Source: Streptomyces violaceoruber (GTDB lineage Bacteria > Actinomycetota > Actinomycetes > Streptomycetales > Streptomycetaceae). Taken from it: a DNA stretch of 64,000 nt. The position numbers and the translations under genes are program-made. This document shows, one piece after another, positions 16,607 to 24,943 of the stretch (within the stretch, counting starts at the first letter, position 1; every line of letters begins with the position of its first letter). The stretch spans positions 7,750,001-7,814,000 of the forward strand of contig NZ_CP137734.1 of the NCBI RefSeq assembly GCF_033406955.1, written 5' to 3'. Under the pieces are notes generated by a model that saw only the letters and a program-made list of their open reading frames with translations, searched no databases and was not told the origin of the DNA.

Positions 16607-17407
16607 CTACGACGGCAGCGGTGAGCGGCTCACCCGGATCTTGGACTGGCCGTGCGGCCGCTTCTCCCAGTCCTCCATGAACCGCGCGTGCAGGTTGTGC
16701 TGGGCGGCCAGGGTGAGCAGCGTGTCCGTGCGGTAGTAGAAGTCCTCGCGGAGCACCTGGTGCTCGGTGCCCTCCGTCCGGTCGAAGGTGAAGTCGAAGA
16801 ACCCGGTGTCCGTCAGGACGCGCCCGACGTGCGCCAGGCACTCGTCGATGACGTTCAGCGGCGAGTGGGAGAAGACGCTGTGCGCGTGGACGACGTCGAA
16901 GTGGTCGTCGGGCAGGAACTCCAGCCGCAGGTCCCCGGTGATGGTCAGGTGGGGCAGCTTGGCCTGGAGTCCGCGCTCGGTCAGGGTCTTCTTGGCGGCG
17001 ATCAGGATGTCCGGCGAGATGTCGACGCCGTAGTAGTGGCCGCTGTCGAGGTGGTCGATGAACCGCCACCCGCCGCGCAGGTTGCCGCAGCCGATGTCGA
17101 GCATCCGGTGCCCGGGGCGCAGTCCGTGCTCGACCAGGTAGTCGAACTGCATCTGCCCGAGCGCCAGCCAGCGGTCGTGCGTCCGGCTGCCGACCGCGGC
17201 CTCGGGACTGCGCCGGGCGTCGGAGGCCATCACCGCCCGGTAGTAGCCGACGTGGTCGGGGTGCTTGACCCGCAGCCACGCGTCCCGGCCGGCCCGGCGG
17301 ACGTAGGGGCCGACGCGCTCGGGGTGGCGCAGCGCGTACCCGACCTTGTGCGTGAGCGCGGCGCGGTTGCTGCGCAGCTTCTTCGGGGACTTGGCGTCCT
17401 TGGACAT
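16607..17407 (-). CDS. Class I SAM-dependent methyltransferase
   Basis: 266 residues. SAM-binding motif I is MLDIGCGNLRGGWRFIDHLD (about 101-120), then HYYGVDISPDILIAAKK with the acidic ligand. Motif IV is DDHFDVVHAHSVFSHS. The N-terminal 75 residues are Lys/Arg-rich and helical (SKDAKSPKKLRSNRAAL). The fold resembles methyltransferases acting on glycans or lipids, but the substrate is unknown. GGAGG lies 9 nt before the ATG at 17407. The 14-bp tandem repeat array upstream separates it from the ABC operon. Confidence 0.85.
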   Translation of the reverse strand: MSKDAKSPKKLRSNRAALTHKVGYALRHPERVGPYVRRAGRDAWLRVKHPDHVGYYRAVMASDARRSPEAAVGSRTHDRWLALGQMQFDYLVEHGLRPGHRMLDIGCGNLRGGWRFIDHLDSGHYYGVDISPDILIAAKKTLTERGLQAKLPHLTITGDLRLEFLPDDHFDVVHAHSVFSHSPLNVIDECLAHVGRVLTDTGFFDFTFDRTEGTEHQVLREDFYYRTDTLLTLAAQHNLHARFMEDWEKRPHGQSKIRVSRSPLPS

Positions 17408-17428
17408 GGGGGGACGACCTCCGTACGA

Positions 17429-17482
17429 GGGACTCGGGCAGGGGGACTCGGGCAGGGGGACTCGGGCGGCGGACTCGGGCAG
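17429..17482. repeat. Tandem array of about four 13-14-bp units
   Basis: GGGACTCGGGCAGG repeats at 17429-17442 and 17443-17456, then the diverged copies GGGACTCGGGCGG (17457-17469) and CGGACTCGGGCAG (17470-17482). It lies between the ABC permease stop and the methyltransferase start, in the latter's promoter region. Confidence 0.8.
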
Positions 17483-17503
17483 TGGGCGGTGCCGGCCGCG
17501 GTG

Positions 17504-18460
17504 TCAGACCCGGCGGCGCAGCAGGAGGACCGTGACGAGGACGAGGACGAGGGCGAGGCCGCCGAGCAGCGCCGTGTCGGTCCACTGGAAGCTCCAGTAG
17601 TCGCCGGCCGGATTGGCCTCGTAGTAGCGGGAGACATACCCGTGCCGCGTCATGCACTCCCGCAGTTCCCGCCCGGAGGGGGAGGCGCACTCCAGCGCGG
17701 AGTCCCGGCGGCCGGAACCGGTGATCAGGCCGTAGTGCCCGGTGGACCACTTGTCGCCCATCGGCTCCTTGGGCTGCCAGCCGTCGCTGACGTACCGGTG
17801 CGGCGGAACCAGCAGGCGGGCCCGGTGCGTCCACTGCACCGCCACCGCCACCACGCCGGTGACCAGCAGCGTCCAGGCCATCGCGGACAGCACCCGGCGC
17901 GTGAGCAGACCGGCGAGGGTGCCCACCGCCAGCCCGAACAGCGCGGCGGCGACCAGGGAGGGCCCGGAGCCGGTCAGCGCGGTGGCCTCGTACCAGAACA
18001 GGCCGTAGCTGCGGTTGGCCGCGGGCTCCCACCACCATCGGAACAGCAGGGCCAGCGCGCCGGACAGCATCACGGTGCCGAGCGCGGCCAGCGCGAACCG
18101 GGACGCGAACCACTGGGCCCGGCCGACGCCCTGGGTCAGGACCATCCGGTGGGTGCCCAGCTCCCGGTCGCGGCCCAGCAGCGGCGCGCCCCAGAACATG
18201 CCGACCAGGGCGGGCAGCGCGATGTTGAGCGCGCCGAGCAGCCGGAGCGGCTCGACGTCCAGGAACCGGGGCAGTCCGTCCGGCGCCCGGGTGCAGTACA
18301 GCGGCCCGGGGTCGCAGCCGTCGAACAGCCCGCTGCGCAGGTCGTCGACCATGCCGGCGCGGGAGTACGCGGCGAGCGCGGCGGCGGCCAGCAGGACCGC
18401 GGCGCCGCAGACGATCAGTGCCCGTTGCTGGCGCCAGGCCAGCCACAGCGTGCCCTTCAC
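17504..18460 (-). CDS. ABC-2-type transporter permease
   Basis: 318-residue membrane subunit. Hydrophobic segments are at about 15-33, 80-97, 125-145, 170-190, 195-212 and 292-312, the six-helix ABC-2 pattern. A large external loop after TM1 and another before the last TM carry Cys residues (FDGCDPGPLYC, ECASPSG, ECMTRHGY). GTG start at 18460 overlaps the ATPase stop by 4 nt (GTGA). It works with the ATPase encoded immediately upstream. The substrate is unknown; YtrA-regulated systems often relate to cell-envelope stress or antibiotic efflux. Confidence 0.88.
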   Translation of the reverse strand: MKGTLWLAWRQQRALIVCGAAVLLAAAALAAYSRAGMVDDLRSGLFDGCDPGPLYCTRAPDGLPRFLDVEPLRLLGALNIALPALVGMFWGAPLLGRDRELGTHRMVLTQGVGRAQWFASRFALAALGTVMLSGALALLFRWWWEPAANRSYGLFWYEATALTGSGPSLVAAALFGLAVGTLAGLLTRRVLSAMAWTLLVTGVVAVAVQWTHRARLLVPPHRYVSDGWQPKEPMGDKWSTGHYGLITGSGRRDSALECASPSGRELRECMTRHGYVSRYYEANPAGDYWSFQWTDTALLGGLALVLVLVTVLLLRRRV

Positions 18461-19347
18461 GCCGCCTCCCCGTTCTCGGCCGCGGCACCTTCCTGGAGGT
18501 GTCCGAGCAGGATCTCCTCCAGGCCGGGCCGCTCGACGTGCCAGTCGCCGCCGACCGGGCCCCGCGGGCGCACCAGGGCGGTCAGCTGTCGCCCGTGCGT
18601 ACGGCGCCGCACCACGGTGTGCTCCCGCAGCGCCGGCTCCTCGTCGACGTGCCCCGTGAGCAGCGTGTGGCCCTCGCGGAGCGCGTCGGCGTCTTCGCTC
18701 AGCTCCACCCGGCCGGCCCGCAGCAGCAGCACCCAGTCGCAGGTCTGCTCCAGATCGGGCAGGACGTGCGAGGACATCACGATGCTGACCTCGCGCTCCG
18801 CCGCCTCGGCCATCAGCGTCGCCATGATCTCGGCGCGCACCACCGGGTCGAGGTCGGCGAGCGGTTCGTCCAGCAGGAGCAGGTCCGGCCGTTTGCCGAG
18901 GGCCAGGGCGAGCGCCACGCGGGTGCGCCGGCCCGGCGACAGCTCGCCCACCCTGGCCGTCGGGGCGATGTCGCCCTCGCGCACGACCCGCTCGGCGACC
19001 GACCGGTCCCACGAGGGGTTCAGCTTGCCACCCATGCGGAGGGTGTCGGCCACGGTGAAGCGCGGGTAGAGCGGCCTGTCCTGGGTCAGCAGGGCCACCC
19101 GGGTGCGGGCCGCGGCGGTGCCCGGCGCGGAGCCCAGCACCCGTATGCGCCCGTGCGTGGGGTTCAGCAGCCCGCCGGCCAGGTGCAGCAGCGTGCTCTT
19201 GCCGGCGCCGTTGCGGCCGACCAGGGCCGTGATGCGGCCGCGCGGCACCGTGAACCCGCAGTCCCGCAGCGCCCGGTCGCCGCGGGCCCGGTAGCGGAAC
19301 CCGAGGTCCGTGGCGTGCAGCGCGGCGGGCTCGTCAGGCCCGGTCAT
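18457..19347 (-). CDS. ABC transporter ATP-binding protein
   Basis: 296-residue ATPase driving the ABC-2 permease downstream. Walker A is GRNGAGKST (about 42-50), the Q-loop region is LTQDRPLYP, the signature is a degenerate LSPGRRTRV, and Walker B is DLLLLDEP followed by ADLDP. The SPGRR signature deviates from LSGGQ, as in many YtrB-type exporters. Start ATG at 19347 with GGAGGA upstream; its start overlaps the GntR stop (ATGA). The C-terminal about 80 residues form an extra domain without a recognised family. Confidence 0.92.
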   Translation of the reverse strand: MTGPDEPAALHATDLGFRYRARGDRALRDCGFTVPRGRITALVGRNGAGKSTLLHLAGGLLNPTHGRIRVLGSAPGTAAARTRVALLTQDRPLYPRFTVADTLRMGGKLNPSWDRSVAERVVREGDIAPTARVGELSPGRRTRVALALALGKRPDLLLLDEPLADLDPVVRAEIMATLMAEAAEREVSIVMSSHVLPDLEQTCDWVLLLRAGRVELSEDADALREGHTLLTGHVDEEPALREHTVVRRRTHGRQLTALVRPRGPVGGDWHVERPGLEEILLGHLQEGAAAENGEAA

Positions 19348-19784
19348 GCGTCCTCCTGTTTCCGTCCCCGGTCGCCCGGGTCGTGCTCGTGTCGCTCGTC
19401 GTGCTCGTCGAGGGCCGCCGTGACCAGGGCGAGTACGTCGTCCCGCTCCAGCCCGGCCGCCAGGGCCCGTGCCACCCATCCGGCGACGTCCGCCCGCAGG
19501 GGCGAGTCGTCCTCCGCGCCGGGCCGCGCCAGCGACCGGGTCACGAAGGTGCCGAGCCCGCGCCGCGAGCGGACCAGGCCCGCCTGCTCCATGTCGCGGT
19601 ACGCCCGGAACACGGTGTTGGGGTTGATGGCGGTGGCGGCGACGACCTCCTTGGCGGTCGGGAGTTTGTCCCCGACCCGCAGCACACCCATCCGGAGTGC
19701 CTGCTCGGTCTGCCGCACGATCTGCACATAGGCCGGGATGCCGCTCTGTCGATCGATCCGGTACTCGACCACGTCACCTTCCAT
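19344..19784 (-). CDS. GntR-family (YtrA-type) regulator
   Basis: 146-residue repressor-like protein: N-terminal wHTH (about 14-80) with IPAYVQIVRQTEQALRMG and KLPTAKEVVAATAINPNTVF as recognition helices, then a short helical C-terminal domain of about 50 residues, the size typical of the YtrA subfamily. It is the first gene of a three-gene operon with the ABC ATPase and permease, all joined by 4-nt overlaps, so it should autoregulate the transporter. The operator-like repeat at 19782-19813 begins at its own start codon. Confidence 0.92.
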   Translation of the reverse strand: MEGDVVEYRIDRQSGIPAYVQIVRQTEQALRMGVLRVGDKLPTAKEVVAATAINPNTVFRAYRDMEQAGLVRSRRGLGTFVTRSLARPGAEDDSPLRADVAGWVARALAAGLERDDVLALVTAALDEHDERHEHDPGDRGRKQEDA

Positions 19785-19836
19785 GCTTTCATTAATTCAT
19801 TAGTAGAAGCATGATCAGATCCCGTCCCGATGTCAA
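19782..19836 (-). promoter_or_regulatory. Promoter and operator of the GntR-ABC operon
   Basis: On the minus strand a perfect TTGACA (19836-19831) is followed after 17 nt by CATGCT (19813-19808). CATGCTT (19782-19788) and AAGCATG (19807-19813) are inverted arms around an AT-rich core with two CATTA copies. The repeat covers the -10 box and reaches the start codon, so a bound repressor would block initiation. The regulator is presumably the YtrA-type protein itself. Confidence 0.65.
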
Positions 19837-19856
19837 ACGGCGCCCTCCTTGGACTC

Positions 19857-19883
19857 CACGTCCAGTGACTGGACGTGTAGTCT
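19857..19883 (+). promoter_or_regulatory. 21-bp perfect palindrome and -10 box of a leaderless gene
   Basis: CACGTCCAGT, one central G, then ACTGGACGTG: perfect 10-bp arms at 19857-19877. TAGTCT at 19878-19883 ends 7 nt before the ATG at 19891, the geometry of a leaderless promoter. The palindrome would cover the spacer and -35 area, so it is probably an operator, most simply for the YheO-type regulator encoded immediately downstream. Confidence 0.7.
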
Positions 19884-19890
19884 GAGTCGC

Positions 19891-20571
19891 ATGAACGAAC
19901 CCGCACTGGACGCCGAACGCGACGCCGTCCTCGCCGCGCTGCGCCCCGTCGTCGAGGGGATCGCCGCGACGTTCGGACCGGTCTGCGAGGCGGTGCTGCA
20001 CGACTACCGGTGCCCCGAGCGCTCGGTCGTGGCCGTCGCCGGGGCGGTGACCGGGCGGACGGTGGGCGGGGCGATGAGCGAGATCGGCATGCGCGTGCTG
20101 GCCCGCGGCGACGAGGCGCACGACGAGCTGAACTACGTCACCCGCACGGCCGACGGCACTCTGCTCAAGTCCTCCACCATGGTGCTGCGCGACTCCACGG
20201 GCGCCGTGTTCGGAGCCCTGTGCGTCAACCTGGACGTCACCGCCGTCGACCGCGCCCACGCCCTCCTCGGCGCCCTCGCCGGGACCGCCCGCGCCCCCGC
20301 CCAGGTACCGGCGACCACCTTCGGCGACGACATCGACGCCGTGGTCGACGCCATCGTGGACGCCCACCCGCTGCGCCGCGACACCAGTTGGGCGGCGCTG
20401 GACCGGGACCGGCGGCTGCAGCTGTTCCGCGACCTCGACGGGCGCGGAGTGTTCGCCGTACGCCGCTCGGTCGAGCACGTCGCCACCCGGCTCGGCATCT
20501 CCCGCGCCTCCGCCTACCACTACCTCTCCCAGGCCCGCGCCGACACCGGCCCGGCCGCCGACACCCCCTGA
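19891..20571 (+). CDS. YheO/DauR-type PAS-HTH transcriptional regulator
   Basis: 226 residues. The N-terminal YheO-like PAS domain (about 8-120) carries FGPVCEAVLHDYRCPERSVVAVAG and TLLKSSTMVLRDSTGAVFGALCVNLD. A C-terminal HTH_22 domain (about 165-215) has FAVRRSVEHVATRLGISRASAYHYL. This family includes DauR, which controls amino-acid catabolism. The ammonia-lyase gene starts 8 bp downstream, so the natural prediction is amino-acid-responsive control of that enzyme. The start at 19891 is supported by a -10 box 7 nt upstream (leaderless). Confidence 0.9.
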   Translation: MNEPALDAERDAVLAALRPVVEGIAATFGPVCEAVLHDYRCPERSVVAVAGAVTGRTVGGAMSEIGMRVLARGDEAHDELNYVTRTADGTLLKSSTMVLRDSTGAVFGALCVNLDVTAVDRAHALLGALAGTARAPAQVPATTFGDDIDAVVDAIVDAHPLRRDTSWAALDRDRRLQLFRDLDGRGVFAVRRSVEHVATRLGISRASAYHYLSQARADTGPAADTP

Positions 20572-20579
20572 GGACACCC

Positions 20580-21557
20580 GTGACGACCACCACCCCGCCG
20601 GTCACCCTCGACGACGTCCGCTCCGCCGCGGCCCGCATCAAGGGCGTCGCGCACCGCACCCCGGTGCTGCGCTCGCGCACCCTCGACGCCCTCGTCGGCG
20701 CCGAGGTCCACCTCAAGTGCGAGAACCAGCAGCGGGTCGGCGCCTTCAAGTTCCGCGGCGCCTACAACGCGGCCTCCCGCCTCACCCCGGAGCAGCTGGC
20801 CAGGGGCATCGCCGCCTACTCCTCGGGCAACCACGCCCAGGCGGTCGCCCTGGCCGCCCGTGAACTGGGCACGACCGCGGTGATCGTCATGCCCGAGGAC
20901 GCGCCGCCCTCCAAGCGGGACGCCACCGCGGGCTACGGCGCCGAGATCGTCACCTACGACCGCTACACCGGCGACCGTGTGGCCGTCGCCGAAGCGCTGG
21001 CCGCCGACCGGGGGCTGACCCTGATCCCGCCCTACGAACACCCGCACGTCATCGCGGGCCAGGGCACCGCCGCCCTCGAACTGGTCGAGGAGACGGGGGA
21101 GCTGGACGCGCTGGTCGCCCCCGTCGGCGGCGGCGGACTGATCGCCGGGAGCGCCACCGCGGTCAAGGCACTGCACCCCGGCATGCGGGTGATCGGCGTC
21201 GAGCCGGAGGCCGGGGACGACACCAGGCGCTCCCTGGCCGCGGGCCGGCGGGTCAGCGTGCCGGTCCCGCGCACCATCGCCGACGGCCAGGCGCTGCCCA
21301 CCCCCGGCGAGCTGACGTTCTCCCTCAACCGGCGCCTGCTCGACGGGATCGTGCTGGTGTCCGACGACGAGATCCGGGACGCGATGCGGTTCGCCTTCGA
21401 ACGGCTGAAGACCGTCCTCGAACCGAGCGGCGCCACTCCACTGGCCGCCCTCATGAACGGCCGGATCGACGCCCTGCCGCGCCGTGTCGGCGTGATCCTC
21501 TCCGGCGGCAACGTGGACGCCGCCCGGTTCGCCGAACTCTGCGGCGCGCCCCGCTGA
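20580..21557 (+). CDS. PLP-dependent threonine/serine (hydroxyaspartate) ammonia-lyase
   Basis: 325-residue fold-type II PLP enzyme. The Schiff-base Lys lies in FKFRGAYNA (about 59), with upstream CENQQRVGAFK. The phosphate-binding loop is GGGGLIAG (about 183-190). SSGNHAQA contacts the substrate carboxylate, and SGGN is near the C terminus. It lacks the regulatory ACT domain of biosynthetic IlvA, so it is a catabolic-type enzyme; candidates are threonine or serine dehydratase, threo-3-hydroxyaspartate ammonia-lyase or serine racemase. It is translated from a GTG 8 bp after the YheO-type regulator stop, as an operon. Confidence 0.9.
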   Translation: MTTTTPPVTLDDVRSAAARIKGVAHRTPVLRSRTLDALVGAEVHLKCENQQRVGAFKFRGAYNAASRLTPEQLARGIAAYSSGNHAQAVALAARELGTTAVIVMPEDAPPSKRDATAGYGAEIVTYDRYTGDRVAVAEALAADRGLTLIPPYEHPHVIAGQGTAALELVEETGELDALVAPVGGGGLIAGSATAVKALHPGMRVIGVEPEAGDDTRRSLAAGRRVSVPVPRTIADGQALPTPGELTFSLNRRLLDGIVLVSDDEIRDAMRFAFERLKTVLEPSGATPLAALMNGRIDALPRRVGVILSGGNVDAARFAELCGAPR

Positions 21558-21639
21558 GCCGCGCGCGCGTCCCCCGGATGGCGCCGCCGAGTTGACAGGC
21601 GGACGATGGAGTGGTGGGGACAGGGAAAGGAGGAGCGTC

Positions 21640-21999
21640 ATGCTGGAGGCAAAGACGCTCGACAAGCCGGACGAGCGGCGCGATTTCCCCCGCGGGCACA
21701 TCGAGGCCGTGCATATGGAAGGGCTCGACTTCGCCGTCGCCACCTTCGAACCGGGCTGGCGCTGGTCGGAGTCCGTGGCGCCGATCGCGGGCACCGACAG
21801 CTGCATGATCCACCACAACTGCTACGTGGTCGAGGGACGGATGCACGTCCGCATGGACGACGGCACCGAGAGCGAGGTGGGCCCGGGCGACGTCTTCGTC
21901 TGCTCGCCGGGCCACGACGCCTGGGTCGTGGGCGACGCACAGTGCGTCGTGTACGACTTCGCGGGCAGCATGGCGAAGGAGTACGCCAAGGCCGACTAG
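21640..21999 (+). CDS. Cupin-domain protein
   Basis: 119-residue single cupin. FEPGWRWSESVAPIAGTDSC and HHNCYVVEGRMHVRMDDG carry the first motif (metal ligands His/Glu), and VGPGDVFVCSPGHDAWVVGD carries the second. The start at 21640 has AAAGGAGGAG directly upstream. It could be a metal-dependent enzyme or small ligand sensor; the function is not predictable. It follows the ammonia-lyase by 82 bp and may have its own promoter. Confidence 0.85.
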   Translation: MLEAKTLDKPDERRDFPRGHIEAVHMEGLDFAVATFEPGWRWSESVAPIAGTDSCMIHHNCYVVEGRMHVRMDDGTESEVGPGDVFVCSPGHDAWVVGDAQCVVYDFAGSMAKEYAKAD

Positions 22000-22015
22000 C
22001 GCGCCGGCCGGCCAC

Positions 22016-22056
22016 GGGGAAGGGGGCGACCGCCACGGCGGCCGGCCCCCTTCCCC
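22016..22056. terminator. Bidirectional terminator between cupin and FtsX genes
   Basis: Twelve-bp perfect arms GGGGAAGGGGGC (22016-22027) and GCCCCCTTCCCC (22045-22056), loop 17 nt, centred in the 70-bp convergent gap. Confidence 0.8.
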
Positions 22057-22069
22057 TGCGCCCCGCCGC

Positions 22070-23380
22070 TCACGCGGCCGACGTCACCGCCCCCACCGCC
22101 GGCGTCCGCAGCACCCGCCGGGCCGTGCCCAGGCCCGTCCCCAGCGTCACCGCCGCCGCCAGCGCCACCATCGCGAGCCACACCCCGAGGAACTGGTCCG
22201 GCAGCACCGCGTCGGTGCGGACCACCGTGAACGGCACCACTCCGGCCAGTGCGGCCACGGTGCCGAAGAACACCCCCGTGACCGTGAGGATCACGCCCTC
22301 GGCGCCGACCACGGCCAGCACCTGCCCCGGCGTCGCTCCCGCCAGCCGCTGCTGACCGAACTCGCGCGAGCGGTACGTCGTCGCCGCGTACAGCGAGTTG
22401 ACCAGCATCACGCAGACGAACACCGCGATGATGCCGACCACCGTGAGGTTCAGCGTCTCCAGGTTCTTGGCGTCGACCGACTTCACCAGCCCCGAGGCCT
22501 TCACCGCGTCGCTCTCCACCGACTGCATGGTGAGCGTCGCCGTCGACACCGCGGTGAACAGGATCAGCGAGACCAGGATCCCGGCCAGGTGACTCGCCCG
22601 CCGACGCAGGTTGCGCACCGCCAGCCAGCCGCTCGCGCCGCTCAGGGGCAGCCGGTCGAGCACGCCCTTCAGCAGCCGCGGCGACAGCAGCGCGAAACCG
22701 ACCGACAGCAGGATCGCCCCGTAGGCCGGCGCCGCCATCAGCATCTCGTCGGTCGCGGAGAACAGGAAGGTGGCGCCCGCCGCCGAGGCACCGGTGACCA
22801 GCGCCGCACCGGCCAGGAACCGCTTCGCGCCGGTCCGCTCCCGGCCACCGCGGGTCAGGCGCCGTACCGCGAGGAACGCGGCGCCCGCGGACGCCAGCAG
22901 GGTGATGGACACACCGCTCGACAGCGCGATGGGGCCGAAGGAGTAGTCCACCGACCGCGCCACCTGGCCGCTGTCCTGGAACATGTCCAGCAGCGCCCGA
23001 CCGCCGAGCATCGCCGGGCCGATCGCCAGCGCCGCGCCCACCAGCGCCACCGCCACCGCCTCACCCACGACCATCCGCCTGATCTGCGCCGGGGTCGCCC
23101 CCGAGCAGCGCAGCAGGTCCAGTTCGGCGGTGCGCTGACGCACGTTGACCGTCAGCGTCGAGGCCACCGCGAAGAACACCAGCAGGCTTCCGTACCCGCC
23201 GACGACCCCCGCCGCCGTGCCCAGCGTCTCCGAGCTGACCGGGTCGACGCCGTCCTGCCCGGCCGTGTCGTGCATCGAGTTGAACGCCATGATGATCGCC
23301 GCCCCCAGGAAGGCGGACAGCAGCGTCGCCAGGAACCGCCCGGGGCGGCGCCGGATCGACCGGAGAGCCAGTACGGACAT
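22070..23380 (-). CDS. FtsX-like (MacB-type) ABC transporter permease
   Basis: 436-residue permease with several hydrophobic segments, including about 17-36, 60-85, 100-125, 145-170, 183-210, 253-275, 300-325, 350-375 and 390-415. It contains an FtsX domain (VNVRQRTAELDLLRCSGATPAQIRRMVVGEA) and a second copy of the same motif (YRSREFGQQRLAGATPGQVL). This is the compact actinobacterial version of the about 800-residue lipoprotein/peptide exporters. The partner ATPase gene is 3 bp upstream. Role: probably export or extraction of a lipoprotein, peptide or drug. Confidence 0.88.
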   Translation of the reverse strand: MSVLALRSIRRRPGRFLATLLSAFLGAAIIMAFNSMHDTAGQDGVDPVSSETLGTAAGVVGGYGSLLVFFAVASTLTVNVRQRTAELDLLRCSGATPAQIRRMVVGEAVAVALVGAALAIGPAMLGGRALLDMFQDSGQVARSVDYSFGPIALSSGVSITLLASAGAAFLAVRRLTRGGRERTGAKRFLAGAALVTGASAAGATFLFSATDEMLMAAPAYGAILLSVGFALLSPRLLKGVLDRLPLSGASGWLAVRNLRRRASHLAGILVSLILFTAVSTATLTMQSVESDAVKASGLVKSVDAKNLETLNLTVVGIIAVFVCVMLVNSLYAATTYRSREFGQQRLAGATPGQVLAVVGAEGVILTVTGVFFGTVAALAGVVPFTVVRTDAVLPDQFLGVWLAMVALAAAVTLGTGLGTARRVLRTPAVGAVTSAA

Positions 23381-23383
23381 CGC

Positions 23384-24169
23384 TCACACCCCCGCCGGCA
23401 CGTCGTCGCCCAGGTGGGCGAGGCGCTCCGCGACCGCGTCCGGGGTCGGCGCGTCCATCCGCCCCGCCAGCCGGCCGTCGGCGAGGAAGACCACCGAGTC
23501 GGCGTACGACGCGGCGACCGGGTCGTGCGTCACCATCACCACGGTCCGCCCGTGCACCCGCGCCGCCTCCTGGAGCAGCAGCAGCACCTGCCGGGCGCTG
23601 CGCGTGTCCAGGGCGCCCGTCGGCTCGTCCGCGAAGATCACCCGCGGTTCGGTGACCAGTGCCCTTGCGATCGCCACCCGCTGCCGCTGACCGCCGGAGA
23701 GCTGGTCGGGACGGTGGCCGAGCCGGTCCCCGAGACCGACCGACGTCAGGACCTCCCGCGCCCGCTTCCGGTCGACGCGCCGCCCGGCCAGCTTGAGCGG
23801 CAGCACCGTGTTCTGCGCGACGGTCAGCGTCTCCAGCAGGTTGTACTGCTGGAAGACGAACCCGACACGGCCGCGCCGGAACTTCGTCAGCTCCGCCTCG
23901 CCGCCACCCGTCAGCTCCTTGCCGTCCACGCACACGATGCCGCTGTCCGGCCGGTCGAGGCCCGCCGCGCACTGGAGCAGCGTGGACTTGCCCGACCCGG
24001 ACGGCCCCATCACCGCGGTGAACGTGCCGCGTCCCAGGCTCAGCGTCACCCCGTCCAGAGCGGTCACTGCGTTGTCCGCCGAGCCGTACGTCCGGGTCAC
24101 CTTGACGAGCCGGAGGGCCTCGGAGGCGGGGCCCGGGTCGTGGTTGCCTCGTGCGCCGGAGCGAAACAT
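23384..24169 (-). CDS. MacB/LolD-type ABC ATPase
   Basis: 261-residue ATPase. Walker A is GPSGSGKST, the Q-loop is FVFQQYNLLETLTV, the signature is QLSGGQRQRVAIARAL, Walker B is VIFADEP followed by TGALD, and the H-loop is VTHDP. All are intact. I use the ATG at 24169 because GGAAGG lies 8 nt upstream; GTG 24178 and ATG 24175 are in-frame alternatives. It energises the FtsX-like permease encoded directly downstream. No linked two-component system is present, unlike the BceAB-type systems. Confidence 0.93.
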   Translation of the reverse strand: MFRSGARGNHDPGPASEALRLVKVTRTYGSADNAVTALDGVTLSLGRGTFTAVMGPSGSGKSTLLQCAAGLDRPDSGIVCVDGKELTGGGEAELTKFRRGRVGFVFQQYNLLETLTVAQNTVLPLKLAGRRVDRKRAREVLTSVGLGDRLGHRPDQLSGGQRQRVAIARALVTEPRVIFADEPTGALDTRSARQVLLLLQEAARVHGRTVVMVTHDPVAASYADSVVFLADGRLAGRMDAPTPDAVAERLAHLGDDVPAGV

Positions 24170-24266
24170 CCTCATCACCTTCCGTGTGGCACGCCCTGTG
24201 CGGTGCCTCGTGGAAGACGCTACGGAGAGCGAGGCCGCACCACACTGGGTGCAGAGCCCGTATCGG

Positions 24267-24288
24267 GGGGTGTACTCAGCGACACCCC
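24267..24288 (-). terminator. Hairpin after lutC
   Basis: Arms GGGGTGT (24267-24273) and ACACCCC (24282-24288), 8-nt loop, 7 bp beyond the lutC stop. It would end the rha-lut transcript before the ABC pair. Confidence 0.6.
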
Positions 24289-24295
24289 GGCAGCG

Positions 24296-24943
24296 CTACT
24301 CGCCGCTCAGCAGCACCACCTCCAGGGTGCGTGGGCCGTGCACCCCCTCCACGCGGTCCAGCTCGATGTCACTCGTCGCGGAGGGACCGGAGATCCACGT
24401 CAACGGGCGGGCCGGGTCGAGGCGCTCGAGCGCCCCGGGCACCGACGACACGACCTGGTCGGGCACCCGCACGACGCAGATGTGGTGGTCGGGGACCAGG
24501 GTGATGCGCCGCCGCCCCTGGTCGGGGGAGCCGTCCAGGACGATCGTGCCGGTCTCGGCGACGGCGACGGCGCAGCCGGTCACCACGCTGTCGACCCCGT
24601 CGAGTTCTTGTGGGGTGCTCGCAGCCCGGTCGTGGACGCGGGTCGCGTCGACCGCCGCCAGCCAGTGCGGTGGCAGCCCTGGCGGGACCACCACGCTCCG
24701 CGAACCGCGCGCCGCCAGAAGCCGCGTCAACAGCACGGGCAACTCCCCGTCCGTGCACCGGTGCACGAGGGCCCGGTAGTCCGCCAGGTTCTCGGCGAGC
24801 AGGTCCACCGTCTGTGCGACGGACCGCTGCCCGTGCTCGCGCAGATACTCCCGGGCCACGGCCTCCTCGTAGGGCCGCGCGTCGTCCGGCACGTCCGCCA
24901 GCGCCCGGCGCACCCGGCCCAGAATGCGTTCCCTGCTGCTCAC
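24296..24943 (-). CDS. lutC: LUD-domain lactate utilisation protein C
   Basis: 215-residue LUD-domain protein, the third subunit of the LutABC iron-sulfur L-lactate oxidase system. Hallmarks are the N-terminal helix SSRERILGRVRRALADVP, GCAVAVAETGTIVLDGS and LVPDHHICVV near the C terminus, the conserved LUD core. GTG start at 24943 overlaps the lutB TGA. Works in the cytoplasm with LutA and LutB in oxidising L-lactate to pyruvate. Confidence 0.92.
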   Translation of the reverse strand: MSSRERILGRVRRALADVPDDARPYEEAVAREYLREHGQRSVAQTVDLLAENLADYRALVHRCTDGELPVLLTRLLAARGSRSVVVPPGLPPHWLAAVDATRVHDRAASTPQELDGVDSVVTGCAVAVAETGTIVLDGSPDQGRRRITLVPDHHICVVRVPDQVVSSVPGALERLDPARPLTWISGPSATSDIELDRVEGVHGPRTLEVVLLSGE

